DNA of 11,332 bases from positions 1 to 11,332 of the forward strand of contig SXKQ01000103.1 in assembly GCA_005778045.1 (NCBI GenBank). Reading direction: 5' to 3'. Position numbers and translations under genes: made by a program. Below the pieces are notes generated by a model. It saw only the letters and a list, made by a program, of their open reading frames with translations. It was not told the DNA's origin and did not search any database. Origin of the DNA: Planctomycetia bacterium (GTDB lineage Bacteria > Planctomycetota > UBA1135 > GCA-002686595). Of the stretch, positions 1 to 7,238 are shown piece after piece; position 1 is the stretch's first letter; each line of letters starts with the position of its first letter.

Positions 1-1
1 C

Positions 2-46
2 GATGGGCACTTCGACGATGGGCACTTCGACGAGGGGCACTTCGAC
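2..46 (+). repeat. Three tandem copies of a 15-bp in-frame repeat
   Basis: The units at 2-16, 17-31 and 32-46 read gatgggcacttcgac twice and then the same with one T-to-G change. Each encodes D/E-G-H-F-D. The copies are nearly identical and lie at the window edge, so the array may extend further left. The unit length is a multiple of three, so copy-number change keeps the frame. Recent replication slippage is the simplest explanation. Confidence 0.85.
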
Positions 47-1081
47 GAGGAGACGCTGCTCGAGGCGGCACTGGATCCGAGCGCGACCGCGCTGCGGACC
101 GAGATCGAGCGCTGCGCCGAGTGCGCGGCTGCGCTGCACAAGCTCGGCGGCTTCGCGAGCGACCTGCGCTCGCTGCTGCGCGAGGCGCCGGCGGCGGAGT
201 CCAAGGCCGCGCAACGCGTTGGAGAGGCCGTGCTGGCGCGCACCACGCGTGAAGACCTCGGCCGCGGTGGCGATCTCAGGCTGGTGCTGCGCTTCGCGGT
301 CGAGCGCGTGCGGTGCTCGCGCGCGTTGCGCTTCGCGGCCGCCCTGCTCGTGGCACACCTGCTCGCTTTGCCGGTGCTGGCGTGGATCGTGCTCCGCGCC
401 CCGCGGCGAACGGGCGAATTCCAGACGCGCATCGAGGCGCCGGTCGAGCCCTACTTCGAAGTCGAGCGTGAGCGCGAGCCGGAGGTCGAGCCCAGCGTGG
501 CGCGGCCCGAGAGCGAGCCCCGCGCGCTCGAGGTCGGCCCGGGCTCGGACGCGGCGGACTGGCTCGCCGCCACCCGCCGCAGCGAGCTCGGCACACTCGC
601 GGCGATGGCTCCGAGGCCGTGGGGCGAGTCCGCGCCGCAGGAGCCCTTGGCCCAGCTGCTGTGGCTGCGCGCCTCGGCCCTGCACGACCGCGTTCTGCCC
701 GAGTGGGTGCTCGCGCGCAGCCCGGAGGGCGCCCCGAGCCGCATGGCGGTCTGGACCGAGATGTTGCTCGACCAGTGGGCGCGCTCCGGGGCCCGCCCGA
801 TCCACTTGGACGCGGCCCTCGAGCGGCTCGCCACCCTGCCGGAGTTCCAGCGCTCTCGGCTGGTGACCTGCGCCCTGCAGCGAGCCACCGCGGCGGGAGC
901 GCTCGACGCCGCGGAGCTGGCGCGCTTCGTGCGCGGCAGCCCGGACGCGCGGGAGGTTGCCCGTCGGGCGGCCCGGGAGTCGCTGGCGGCGCTGCAGTGC
1001 GAAGCCCTCGGCGACCACCGCGATCCGGCGCTGGTGGAGCGCGAGGCGGCCCTCGACGCGTGGGGCGCACCCCGGCGCTGA
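2..1081 (+). CDS. Anti-sigma-factor-like (zf-HC2-type) single-pass membrane protein, 5' end cut off
   Basis: The frame is open from the left edge to TGA at 1079-1081, giving 359 visible residues; the true start lies outside the window. The order is: three DGHFD/EGHFD pentapeptides (residues 1-15), a helical segment with a CAEC pair near residue 43, one transmembrane helix at about residues 109-131, a Glu/Pro-rich linker, and an Ala/Leu/Arg-rich helical C-terminal region of unknown fold. The N-terminal helix plus Cys-x2-Cys followed by a membrane span is the usual plan of zinc-binding anti-sigma proteins, which hold an ECF sigma factor at the inner membrane. However, the His expected four residues before the first Cys is Glu here, so zinc binding is uncertain. 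The partner sigma gene would be expected upstream, out of view. It could instead be an unrelated zf-HC2-like membrane protein. I am confident it is coding, less so of the role. Confidence 0.6.
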   Translation, partial: DGHFDDGHFDEGHFDEETLLEAALDPSATALRTEIERCAECAAALHKLGGFASDLRSLLREAPAAESKAAQRVGEAVLARTTREDLGRGGDLRLVLRFAVERVRCSRALRFAAALLVAHLLALPVLAWIVLRAPRRTGEFQTRIEAPVEPYFEVEREREPEVEPSVARPESEPRALEVGPGSDAADWLAATRRSELGTLAAMAPRPWGESAPQEPLAQLLWLRASALHDRVLPEWVLARSPEGAPSRMAVWTEMLLDQWARSGARPIHLDAALERLATLPEFQRSRLVTCALQRATAAGALDAAELARFVRGSPDAREVARRAARESLAALQCEALGDHRDPALVEREAALDAWGAPRR

Positions 1082-1120
1082 GGATCCCCCGAGGAGGCTG
1101 AAACCCCGGCGAGCATCCGC

Positions 1121-1148
1121 TGTAAGAAGCTTTTTGGGAGGACCGTAC
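1121..1148 (+). promoter_or_regulatory. Possible ECF-sigma-type promoter upstream of the TolC-family gene
   Basis: TGTAAG (1121-1126) is separated by 17 bases, including a T-run, from CGTAC (1144-1148). A GTAA/GGAAC-like -35 and a CGT-containing -10 at 16-17 bases are typical of ECF sigma factors. The site lies in the 115-base gap between the anti-sigma-like gene and the TolC-family gene, pointing at the latter, with a predicted leader of roughly 40 bases. It was recognised by eye, and no second copy was noticed in the window. Confidence 0.4.
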
Positions 1149-1196
1149 GAGCCTGCCGTGGTCCCCGCGCATCGCACCCGTTACCCTCCTGTGTCC

Positions 1197-2678
1197 ATGT
1201 GGTCCGTCGTCCTCGTCCTCGCCCTGCCGCAGGCCACTCCGCCCCCGCAGCCCCCTGTCGGGGAGTCCCCGGCGGCCGTCCAAGACCTCACCCTGCTCGA
1301 AGCCGCGCGCATCGCTCTCGAGAACGACCTTGGACTCAAGCTGGCCGAGAACACCGCGGAAGTCTCCCAGTACACCTACGAGGGCAGCTGGGGCAGCTTC
1401 GACCCGAGCTGGCGCGCGAACGCCGGCTACACGGACAACGAGAACCGCAACAACAACCCGTTCTTCGGCATCGACAGCATCAGCACCCAGACGCTCGAGG
1501 TGGGCACGGGGCTGAACCTGCCGCTCTTGACGGGGGGCGCCGTCGACCTGTCTTTCGCGCAGTCGAACAGCGACTCGAACTTCGCGCTCTTAGAGCGCTC
1601 CGTGTCGCAGCGCGTCGCTTTCAGCTTCAACCAGCCGCTCCTGCGCGGCGGGGGCACGGCCTTCGCGACGAGCACGCAGCGCGAGAACGAGTACCGCCTG
1701 CGTCGCCAGATCGAGAGCGTGCGTCAGGCCCGTCAGGACCTCCTGCAGCGCGTGGCGCAGACCTACTGGGACCTCGCCACCGCCATCGAGCAGGCCAAGG
1801 TCGCCGACGAGACGCTCGCGCTCGGTCGCGAGCAGTTGACCCAGAACCAGCGGCGGCTCGCCGCGGGCGTCGGCACCGAGGTCGAGGTCCTGCAGGCGGA
1901 GACCAACGTCGCGCAGCGTGTCGAGCAGAAGCTCGCCCGCGAAGTGACCGTGCGAGCGGCAGCGGACCGCCTCAAGGGCCTGATGTACCCCGGCACCGAT
2001 GCAAGTCGCTGGGACCGCGAATTGCGCCCCGCGACGCTGCTTCCGGACACCGATCCAGAGAACGTGCCGAGCTGGAATGCCGCCTTCGCCGTCGCGCTCG
2101 CCGAGCGCTCCGAGCTGCGCCAGCAGATGTTCCAGATCGACGAGAGCGAAGAGCAGCTCCTGCGCGCCAGCTCGCTGCGGCGCTCGCAGCTCGACTTCTC
2201 CTTCCAGACCTCGAGTTCGGCGATCGAGCAGAACGAGGGCGACGCGCTCAAATCCTCGTTCAGCTGGGAGTACCCGACCTACGCGGCCGCGCTCAACTTC
2301 AGCGCGCCGATCGGCAATCGCATCGCGCTCGGCGCAGAGAAATCCGCCCGAGCGGCCGTGCGCGCGGCGCGCCTCTCCTACGACCAGCTCGAGTCGCAGA
2401 TCGTCGAGGAAGTGCGCGCCGCCGTGCGCAATACGAACTACTCGATCGAGGCAGTGCGGGCCGCGGCCGCGAGCACGCAGCTCGCCCGCCGCCAACTCGC
2501 GGCTGAACAGGCGCGTTATCGCGAAGGCTTATCGACGAACTTCCAGGTGTTGCAATTCCAGCAGCAGCTCGCGGAGTCGTTGTACTCGCAAACGCTGGCT
2601 CGCGCGAACCTCGCCAAGGCTCTGATCGCATTGCGCCGCTCGCAAGGCGTGCTCGATCCGGAACGCTTCGGCCTCTAG
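1197..2678 (+). CDS. TolC-family outer-membrane channel protein
   Basis: The 493-residue product has the length and duplicated plan of TolC/OEP proteins, trimeric outer-membrane channels for efflux or type I secretion. Each half has beta-rich segments (about 68-80, 98-150; later 331-380) and long coiled-coil helices (about 165-260 and 380-482). The two halves carry matching loops, LAAGVGTEVEVLQAE (221-235) and YREGLSTNFQVLQFQ (441-455), the hallmark internal repeat. The ATG at 1197 gives a short hydrophobic signal peptide (MWSVVLVLALPQA) followed by a Pro-rich stretch but without the usual basic N-terminus. In-frame GTG codons at 1191 or 1158 would add basic residues, so the start is uncertain; no Shine-Dalgarno resolves it. 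No lipobox is seen. It is probably cotranscribed with the HEAT-like lipoprotein 28 bases downstream. No RND, ABC or membrane-fusion partner is visible, so the substrate is unknown. Confidence 0.9.
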   Translation: MWSVVLVLALPQATPPPQPPVGESPAAVQDLTLLEAARIALENDLGLKLAENTAEVSQYTYEGSWGSFDPSWRANAGYTDNENRNNNPFFGIDSISTQTLEVGTGLNLPLLTGGAVDLSFAQSNSDSNFALLERSVSQRVAFSFNQPLLRGGGTAFATSTQRENEYRLRRQIESVRQARQDLLQRVAQTYWDLATAIEQAKVADETLALGREQLTQNQRRLAAGVGTEVEVLQAETNVAQRVEQKLAREVTVRAAADRLKGLMYPGTDASRWDRELRPATLLPDTDPENVPSWNAAFAVALAERSELRQQMFQIDESEEQLLRASSLRRSQLDFSFQTSSSAIEQNEGDALKSSFSWEYPTYAAALNFSAPIGNRIALGAEKSARAAVRAARLSYDQLESQIVEEVRAAVRNTNYSIEAVRAAAASTQLARRQLAAEQARYREGLSTNFQVLQFQQQLAESLYSQTLARANLAKALIALRRSQGVLDPERFGL

Positions 2679-2706
2679 TCGTCCGGCGGGCCTCAGCCTC
2701 GCGCCC

Positions 2707-4413
2707 ATGAGCTTCTCCTCGAATCGCCACCCGCACCGCGCCTACGCTCGCCGAGAGCGTGTCGTCGGATGGGGGCTCGCCATCGCACTCGCGGCGCCGC
2801 TGCTGTCGACGAGTTGCTCGGACGAGCGCGCGCGCGTCGAACCAGTGCCCACCGCGAGTGCGCTGCCGCTCGCGCAGGACCCGCGCCTTGCGTACCTGCT
2901 CTCCCCGGGCACGCGACACGAGCACTACGACGTCGATGCGTCGAACACGCGGGGCATCCTCACGGAAATGCTGGAGCGCGGACATCGCGATCCGTTGCGC
3001 CGCGCGCGCGAGGAACTCGCCGGCCGCGGATCCGAGGGCATGGCCGTCGCCCGGCGCACGATCGACGCGCACTTCGAGAGTCCCGACGGCGGCGCACACC
3101 TTCGCAACGCGCTCGAGATCGTGCATCGCAGCGCCGAGCCGGCCGCACGCGAGCTGTGCCTGCGACTCTTGCGACACCGCGACGTGGCCCTCGCCGCGCT
3201 CGCGGCCGCCGCGCTCGAAAAGCATGGCGAGCCGCAGGACTACGAGATCCTGATGGCGTGCTTCGACGCGGCCGATCCGGAGTTCAAGCTGCGCTTCCTG
3301 ATGGCGGCTGCGAAGCTCGATCCCGTGCGCGCGCAGCGCCAGATACTCGACTGGATCGATCGCGGCGAGTTCGACGGTATCTGGGATGAGTGCGGCTCGC
3401 TGCTCGCGCTCGCGACCGCACCCGACGTCGTCGGTCGCCTGAGCCCACACTGGCCGGCGATGCCGCCGCGCTTCAAGGGACTGCTGGCCGCTCCCTGCGC
3501 GCGCGCCGGAGACGCGGAGGCGCTGGCGTTCCTACGCGACGATGCGCAGAGCGCGGAGCAGTGGCGCGCGGAATCTGCGGTCACCGCTTTGCAGCTCGCG
3601 CAGCTGTACGGCGAGCTCGACGAGGTCGCGCGACGCGGCAAGGTGCCGAGCGCGCGCCTGCGAGCGCTGAACGCGCTCGCCGCGCCGGGCGTCGCCGAGC
3701 GCTTTTCCGAGGCCTTCCGCTCCAACCTCAACGCGACGGACGACGGGCTCGCGAACGCTGCGCTCGCGGTGCTCGTGCGCCTGCGCGATCCCAGCGCGCT
3801 CTCGCGTGCGCTCGCGCTCGTCGCCGGACAGGACAACGAGGGCCTGCGCACCGCGATGTCGGCGCTGCGCGAGCCGATGCGCGAGGATCCCGAGCTGGCG
3901 CGGCGCGTGCTCGCCGCGCTCGAGGAGCGTCGCGCTCCGGAGATCGGCATGGGAATCGCGGAGCAGATGCGCACGCTGCAGGCGATCGGCCAAGTTCCGC
4001 TCGAGGAAACAGCTCGCAAGCTCGTCGAACGCGCCCGCACGGCGACGGGCGAGGTATCGGGCATGTCGGCCCGGCGCTGGCTCTTCCAGCAGGCCTCGAA
4101 CGCGGGCCCGGCCGGACAGCTCGTGCTGGCCGCGGAGCTCGAGCGAGCCGAAGACGAACTCGAGCGCCTCGACTTGATCGAGGCCATCGCGGCGTGGGGC
4201 GGTCCAGTGGGACTCGACGTACTCGCGCGCTTCGTCGAGAGCGAGCGCGCTCGGCCCTACGAGATCCTGCTCTGTGCGGAGCGACTGGTGCGCCTCGGAA
4301 CGGTGGAGCAGGTGGCACCGCTGCTCAAGCGCGTCACGCTGCGCGTCACGCAACCGGACGTGCGCGTCGCACTGCAGGCGTTGCTGTGGCTGAACTATCC
4401 GGGTCCGCGCTGA
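2707..4413 (+). CDS. Probable lipoprotein with HEAT-like helical repeats
   Basis: The 568-residue product has a basic N-terminus (residues 1-20), a hydrophobic stretch (21-36) and Cys37 in LLSTSC. This resembles a lipoprotein signal, although Ser rather than Leu/Val stands at -3, so lipidation is not certain. From about residue 90 to the end it is almost wholly alpha-helical. Repeated helix pairs rich in Ala, Leu, Arg and Glu have the spacing of HEAT/ARM-like solenoids, for example around 105-200 and 330-560. Such solenoids serve as protein-binding scaffolds; no catalytic motif is seen. It follows the TolC-family gene by 28 bases on the same strand and probably shares its transcript, so a periplasmic scaffold linked to that channel is a reasonable but untested inference. 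The ATG at 2707 has no Shine-Dalgarno. The gene converges on the small pilin-like gene. Confidence 0.75.
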   Translation: MSFSSNRHPHRAYARRERVVGWGLAIALAAPLLSTSCSDERARVEPVPTASALPLAQDPRLAYLLSPGTRHEHYDVDASNTRGILTEMLERGHRDPLRRAREELAGRGSEGMAVARRTIDAHFESPDGGAHLRNALEIVHRSAEPAARELCLRLLRHRDVALAALAAAALEKHGEPQDYEILMACFDAADPEFKLRFLMAAAKLDPVRAQRQILDWIDRGEFDGIWDECGSLLALATAPDVVGRLSPHWPAMPPRFKGLLAAPCARAGDAEALAFLRDDAQSAEQWRAESAVTALQLAQLYGELDEVARRGKVPSARLRALNALAAPGVAERFSEAFRSNLNATDDGLANAALAVLVRLRDPSALSRALALVAGQDNEGLRTAMSALREPMREDPELARRVLAALEERRAPEIGMGIAEQMRTLQAIGQVPLEETARKLVERARTATGEVSGMSARRWLFQQASNAGPAGQLVLAAELERAEDELERLDLIEAIAAWGGPVGLDVLARFVESERARPYEILLCAERLVRLGTVEQVAPLLKRVTLRVTQPDVRVALQALLWLNYPGPR

Positions 4414-4422
4414 CGCGCGCGG
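4405..4422. terminator. Possible bidirectional hairpin at a convergent gene end
   Basis: CCGCGC (4405-4410) and GCGCGG (4417-4422) can pair around a six-base loop that contains the stop codon of the HEAT-like gene. The 22-base gap to the convergent pilin-like gene makes a shared terminator plausible. There is no T-run on either side, and short GC palindromes are common in DNA of this composition. Confidence 0.25.
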
Positions 4423-4435
4423 CCCGAGGTCATGT

Positions 4436-4954
4436 TCAGCGCTCGACGAGATCCCGCCACAGCGGGTCACCGTTGAGCGACGGAGGAGCTTGCGGTCCGC
4501 TCCAGCGGCCCTCGGCGTTGGGGTGAGCGACGAGGTCCTGCGCGGGCGTCCACGCGTAGGCCGAGGTGCCGGTCTTGCGCCACTCCCACGGCCACGCGCG
4601 CACGTAGATCCCGTCGGCGGCGTCGCCGACCTCGAACAGGTAGCCGTGCCGCCGGAGCCGCGTGCCGCCGTCGAGGAACTCCGCGTCGTCGAGCTGGCGC
4701 TTCGCCGCCGGGTCGGACGCAAGCAGGAACTCGATGCTCGGCTTTTCCGCTGCCTGCACCTCGCGCGTCGCGAGACCGGCGAGACGCTTCACGAGCGCGC
4801 GCGCATCCTCCTCGTTCTCGCGCAGCGCGAACTCGCGCAGCCGCGGGAGCGAGACGAGCAGGACCACGATGCCGATCGCGACGAGCATGGCCGCGCTGGA
4901 GAGCCGCAGGCCGCCGCGGCGAGAAGTGGACACGGTGAGGTTCGAGGTGCGCAC
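4436..4954 (-). CDS. Small membrane-anchored pilin-like protein of unknown function
   Basis: The predicted 172-residue product begins at GTG (complement of 4952-4954). It has a basic N-terminus (RR at 12-13, R17), one hydrophobic helix at about 19-37, then a charged amphipathic helix containing RENEEDARALVKRL (45-58). The C-terminal half has beta-type segments around HGYLFEVG (103-110), WPWEW (121-125) and TGTSAYAW (128-135). A hydrophobic N-terminal helix running into an Asn/Glu/Ala helix and a small beta domain is the plan of type IV pilins and pseudopilins. The Gly-Phe-Thr-Leu-x-x-Glu processing site is not present in recognisable form, so it may be a degenerate relative or an unrelated single-pass protein. 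In-frame GTG at codon 8 and ATG at codon 23 are alternative starts. No pilus or type II secretion genes lie nearby. It is divergent from cca with only 38 bases between. Confidence 0.6.
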   Translation of the reverse strand: MRTSNLTVSTSRRGGLRLSSAAMLVAIGIVVLLVSLPRLREFALRENEEDARALVKRLAGLATREVQAAEKPSIEFLLASDPAAKRQLDDAEFLDGGTRLRRHGYLFEVGDAADGIYVRAWPWEWRKTGTSAYAWTPAQDLVAHPNAEGRWSGPQAPPSLNGDPLWRDLVER

Positions 4955-4992
4955 GGGAGGATCGTGCCGAAGCGAATGCTAGGCTTCAAGCC

Positions 4993-6267
4993 ATGCGCGC
5001 CCCTTCGCTGGAGCGAATGCCCGAGCCGCTGCGGCAGGCCGTGCTCGCCGTCGCGCGCTCCCTGCGCGAGCACGGGGCGCAGGCTTGGCTCGTCGGCGGC
5101 GCCGTACGCGACCTTGCCCTCGGTCGCGAGCCGAAGGATGTCGATCTCGCGACGGACGCGCTGCCGGAGCGGGTCGAGCAAGTCTTCCCGCACGCCAAGG
5201 GGGTCGGGCGCGCCTTCGGGACCATGCTCGTGGTGCAGGACGGCGTCCCTGTGCAGGTCACGACCTTCCGCTCTGAGCGCGGCTACAGCGACGCCCGGCG
5301 GCCCGACCATGTCGAGTTCGGTGCCAGCGCCGCCGAGGACGCCGCGCGGCGCGACTTCACCTGCAACGCTCTGTTCCTCGACCCGCTCTCGGGCGAGCTC
5401 TTCGACCCCACGGGCGGCCTCGCAGACCTCGAGCGCCGAGTCCTGAGTTGCGTGGGGGACCCGGCCGAGCGCTTCCGGGAGGATGGCCTGCGACTCTTGC
5501 GTCTCGCGCGCTTTTCCGCTGGCCTCCAGCTCGTCCCGGCCCCCGAGACCCTGTCCGGAGCGCGCCAGAGCGTGGCCTCGATCGTGGGCGTGAGCGGCGA
5601 GCGGATCCTAGCCGAGTTCGCGACCATCTTCGCGCGCCCGCGGGCCGCCCACGCTCTCGCCCTGCTGCACGACCTCGGAGTGATCGAGCGCGCCCTGCCC
5701 GGCCTCGCCGCGAGCGAGATGAAGCAGCGCATCGCCATCGCCGCCCGCATCGACGATCCCCTCGGGGAGCTCGAGGGACTGTGCGTGCTGTTCTCGCACG
5801 AGTTGCTCGACCCGAGTCAAGCGGGGAGTCGCGACGAGATCGAGCGCCGCCTCGGCTTGCTGCGACCTTCTCGCGACCTGCGGCATGGCGTGCAGGAGGC
5901 CTGCGAGCTGCTGCTCGAGTTCGAGCGCTGGGCACAAGCGCCGCCGCGCCGCTCGGAGCTCGTGCGCGCCGCGCGCCGCGCGAGCTGGCCCGCCGCGCTG
6001 CGCCTCGGCCTCGCCGCCCGTGCGCAAACTGGGCGATCGACCGCGGCACTCATCACGGCGCGCTCCCACCTGACGTCCATCGCCCCGTCCGAGCTGCGGC
6101 CGACGCCACTCCTCGCGAGTCCCGACCTCGCCGCTGCGGGCATCCCGCGCGGACCGCGCTGGGGCGAACTGCTGCTCGCCGCCGAGACCGCCCAGCTCGA
6201 TGGCGAGCTCGGCACGCACGAGGATGCGCTGCGCTGGCTACGGGAGCGCGCGGACGACGGAGGCTAG
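4993..6267 (+). CDS. cca: CCA-adding tRNA nucleotidyltransferase (class II, bacterial PAP-like)
   Basis: This 424-residue protein belongs to the class II nucleotidyltransferase family that adds or repairs the 3' CCA of tRNAs in the cytoplasm; bacterial poly(A) polymerase I is a close relative. The motifs appear in order: VGGAVRD (34-40) with the catalytic pair D49 and D51 in KDVDLATDA; RRDFTCNAL (119-127); DPTGGLADLERR (138-149); EDGLRLLRLARF (163-174), which corresponds to the EDxxR nucleotide-selecting motif; and SGERILAEF (201-209). The rest is helical, as expected for the neck, body and tail, and I see no HD domain. CCA addition rather than poly(A) addition is favoured by length and lack of basic tails, but motif reading alone does not fully separate them. 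The ATG at 4993 has no Shine-Dalgarno. The stop codon overlaps that of the convergent UbiA-family gene in CTAG. Confidence 0.92.
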   Translation: MRAPSLERMPEPLRQAVLAVARSLREHGAQAWLVGGAVRDLALGREPKDVDLATDALPERVEQVFPHAKGVGRAFGTMLVVQDGVPVQVTTFRSERGYSDARRPDHVEFGASAAEDAARRDFTCNALFLDPLSGELFDPTGGLADLERRVLSCVGDPAERFREDGLRLLRLARFSAGLQLVPAPETLSGARQSVASIVGVSGERILAEFATIFARPRAAHALALLHDLGVIERALPGLAASEMKQRIAIAARIDDPLGELEGLCVLFSHELLDPSQAGSRDEIERRLGLLRPSRDLRHGVQEACELLLEFERWAQAPPRRSELVRAARRASWPAALRLGLAARAQTGRSTAALITARSHLTSIAPSELRPTPLLASPDLAAAGIPRGPRWGELLLAAETAQLDGELGTHEDALRWLRERADDGG

Positions 6268-7238
6268 GTCGGAGGAAAGACCCTGCGGAGCGCGACCGAG
6301 ATCGGGAATCCGCACAAGATGGCTGCAGCGACCGCAAATGCTCGGTGTCCCGACACGAGGCTCTGTGTTCCATCGAGCTCGACGCCGCGCGCGGGCACCG
6401 ACGCCAGCGCCACAAGCGCGCTGAACACGAGCAGGCGGCGCAAGCCAAGTCCAGTCGCGCGCCCAGCATCGGCGCGCGTCCAAGGCCCGCTCCGAGCCAC
6501 CTCGCGCACCAGCGCGCCCGCCGCGAGCAAGGCGATTCCCAGAGAACTCCAGCGCGGCGCGACCAGACCTTCCGTCGCATGGCCGCAAGCGAGCGAGAGC
6601 AGCACGAGGCTCGCGCACGCGAGCGCCCAACGCGGCAGACGGCCGACGTCAGCGTCGCTCGGTGCGTCTTCGAGCCGCGCGACAAACGACACGCTCGCGA
6701 CGTAGACAAAGTAGAGCGCGACGAAGTGTGGTGCGAATGTGGGCTCGAGCTCGGGATAGCCGAGTCCGAGCTCGCGCGCGACGAATACGCCGAAGCCGAG
6801 GTTGGCGGCACGGCAGGCACCGAGCAGGAAAGGGCCCCGCAGGGGGCCGCGACCAACCAAGTCGTAGGCCACGACCAGCGCCGCGAGGCCCGCCATCCAC
6901 AGCGCAGCGCGCGGCGCCACGAGCGCTGCGAGCGCGATGGCGGTCGCGACGAGCAGCAGTCCTGCGAGTAGGGCCGTGCGCGGCCCAACCGCGCCGGAGG
7001 GGATCGGCCGGTCCGCGCGCGTGACGCGATCCTCCTCGCGATCGGCCCAGTCGTTCAGGACCATGCCGCCGTGGTACACGCACGCCGACGCGGCCAGCGC
7101 GAGCGTGGCGTCGCGCGCCCCGGGAAAGGCGCCCGCGCCTCCGAGCGCGAGCCCCGCGGCGACGTCCGCGAGTGCGGACGGCGCGAGAGAGAGCCGCGCG
7201 AGCCGTCCCCAAGCGAGGAAGCGCGCTCCCGCGCTCAC
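6264..7238 (-). CDS. UbiA-family prenyltransferase, EboC-like
   Basis: The 324-residue membrane protein starts at GTG (complement of 7236-7238), overlapping the rseP stop in GTGA, so translation is probably coupled. UbiA enzymes move a polyprenyl group from its diphosphate to an aromatic or other acceptor within the inner membrane. The first Asp-rich motif is clear: ND..D...D at residues 62-70, then DRPIPSG (76-82). The second region reads YDLVGRGPLRGPFLLGACR (125-143) followed by ANLGFG, lacking the usual second Asp-rich motif. GMVLND, YDxxxxxxxxGPxxxGxCRxxN and a VSFVARLE segment (183-190) resemble EboC from the ebo clusters more than ubiquinone or menaquinone UbiA/MenA. About eight or nine hydrophobic segments are visible. 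dxr upstream in the operon supplies isoprenoid precursors. The acceptor is unknown, and the other ebo genes are not seen here. The EboC resemblance is from memory of the family. Confidence 0.8.
   Translation of the reverse strand: MSAGARFLAWGRLARLSLAPSALADVAAGLALGGAGAFPGARDATLALAASACVYHGGMVLNDWADREEDRVTRADRPIPSGAVGPRTALLAGLLLVATAIALAALVAPRAALWMAGLAALVVAYDLVGRGPLRGPFLLGACRAANLGFGVFVARELGLGYPELEPTFAPHFVALYFVYVASVSFVARLEDAPSDADVGRLPRWALACASLVLLSLACGHATEGLVAPRWSSLGIALLAAGALVREVARSGPWTRADAGRATGLGLRRLLVFSALVALASVPARGVELDGTQSLVSGHRAFAVAAAILCGFPISVALRRVFPPT

Noticed and set aside
3..866. Open frame +1 relative to the anti-sigma-like gene, starting in the tandem repeat
   Set aside because: The translation is mostly Arg, Ser and Ala runs without domains, whereas the neighbouring frame has a membrane helix and a Cys-x2-Cys motif.
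276..1283. Long open frame on the - strand opposite the anti-sigma-like gene
   Set aside because: Arg/Pro/Gly-rich low-complexity translation with no motifs; it is a shadow of GC-rich coding on the other strand.
3532..4722. 396-codon - strand frame spanning the HEAT-like and pilin-like genes
   Set aside because: No recognisable domain, and it crosses two better-supported genes.
5448..6971. 507-codon + strand frame running from cca into the UbiA gene region
   Set aside because: Extremely Arg/Ala-rich and overlaps two genes with clear family motifs.
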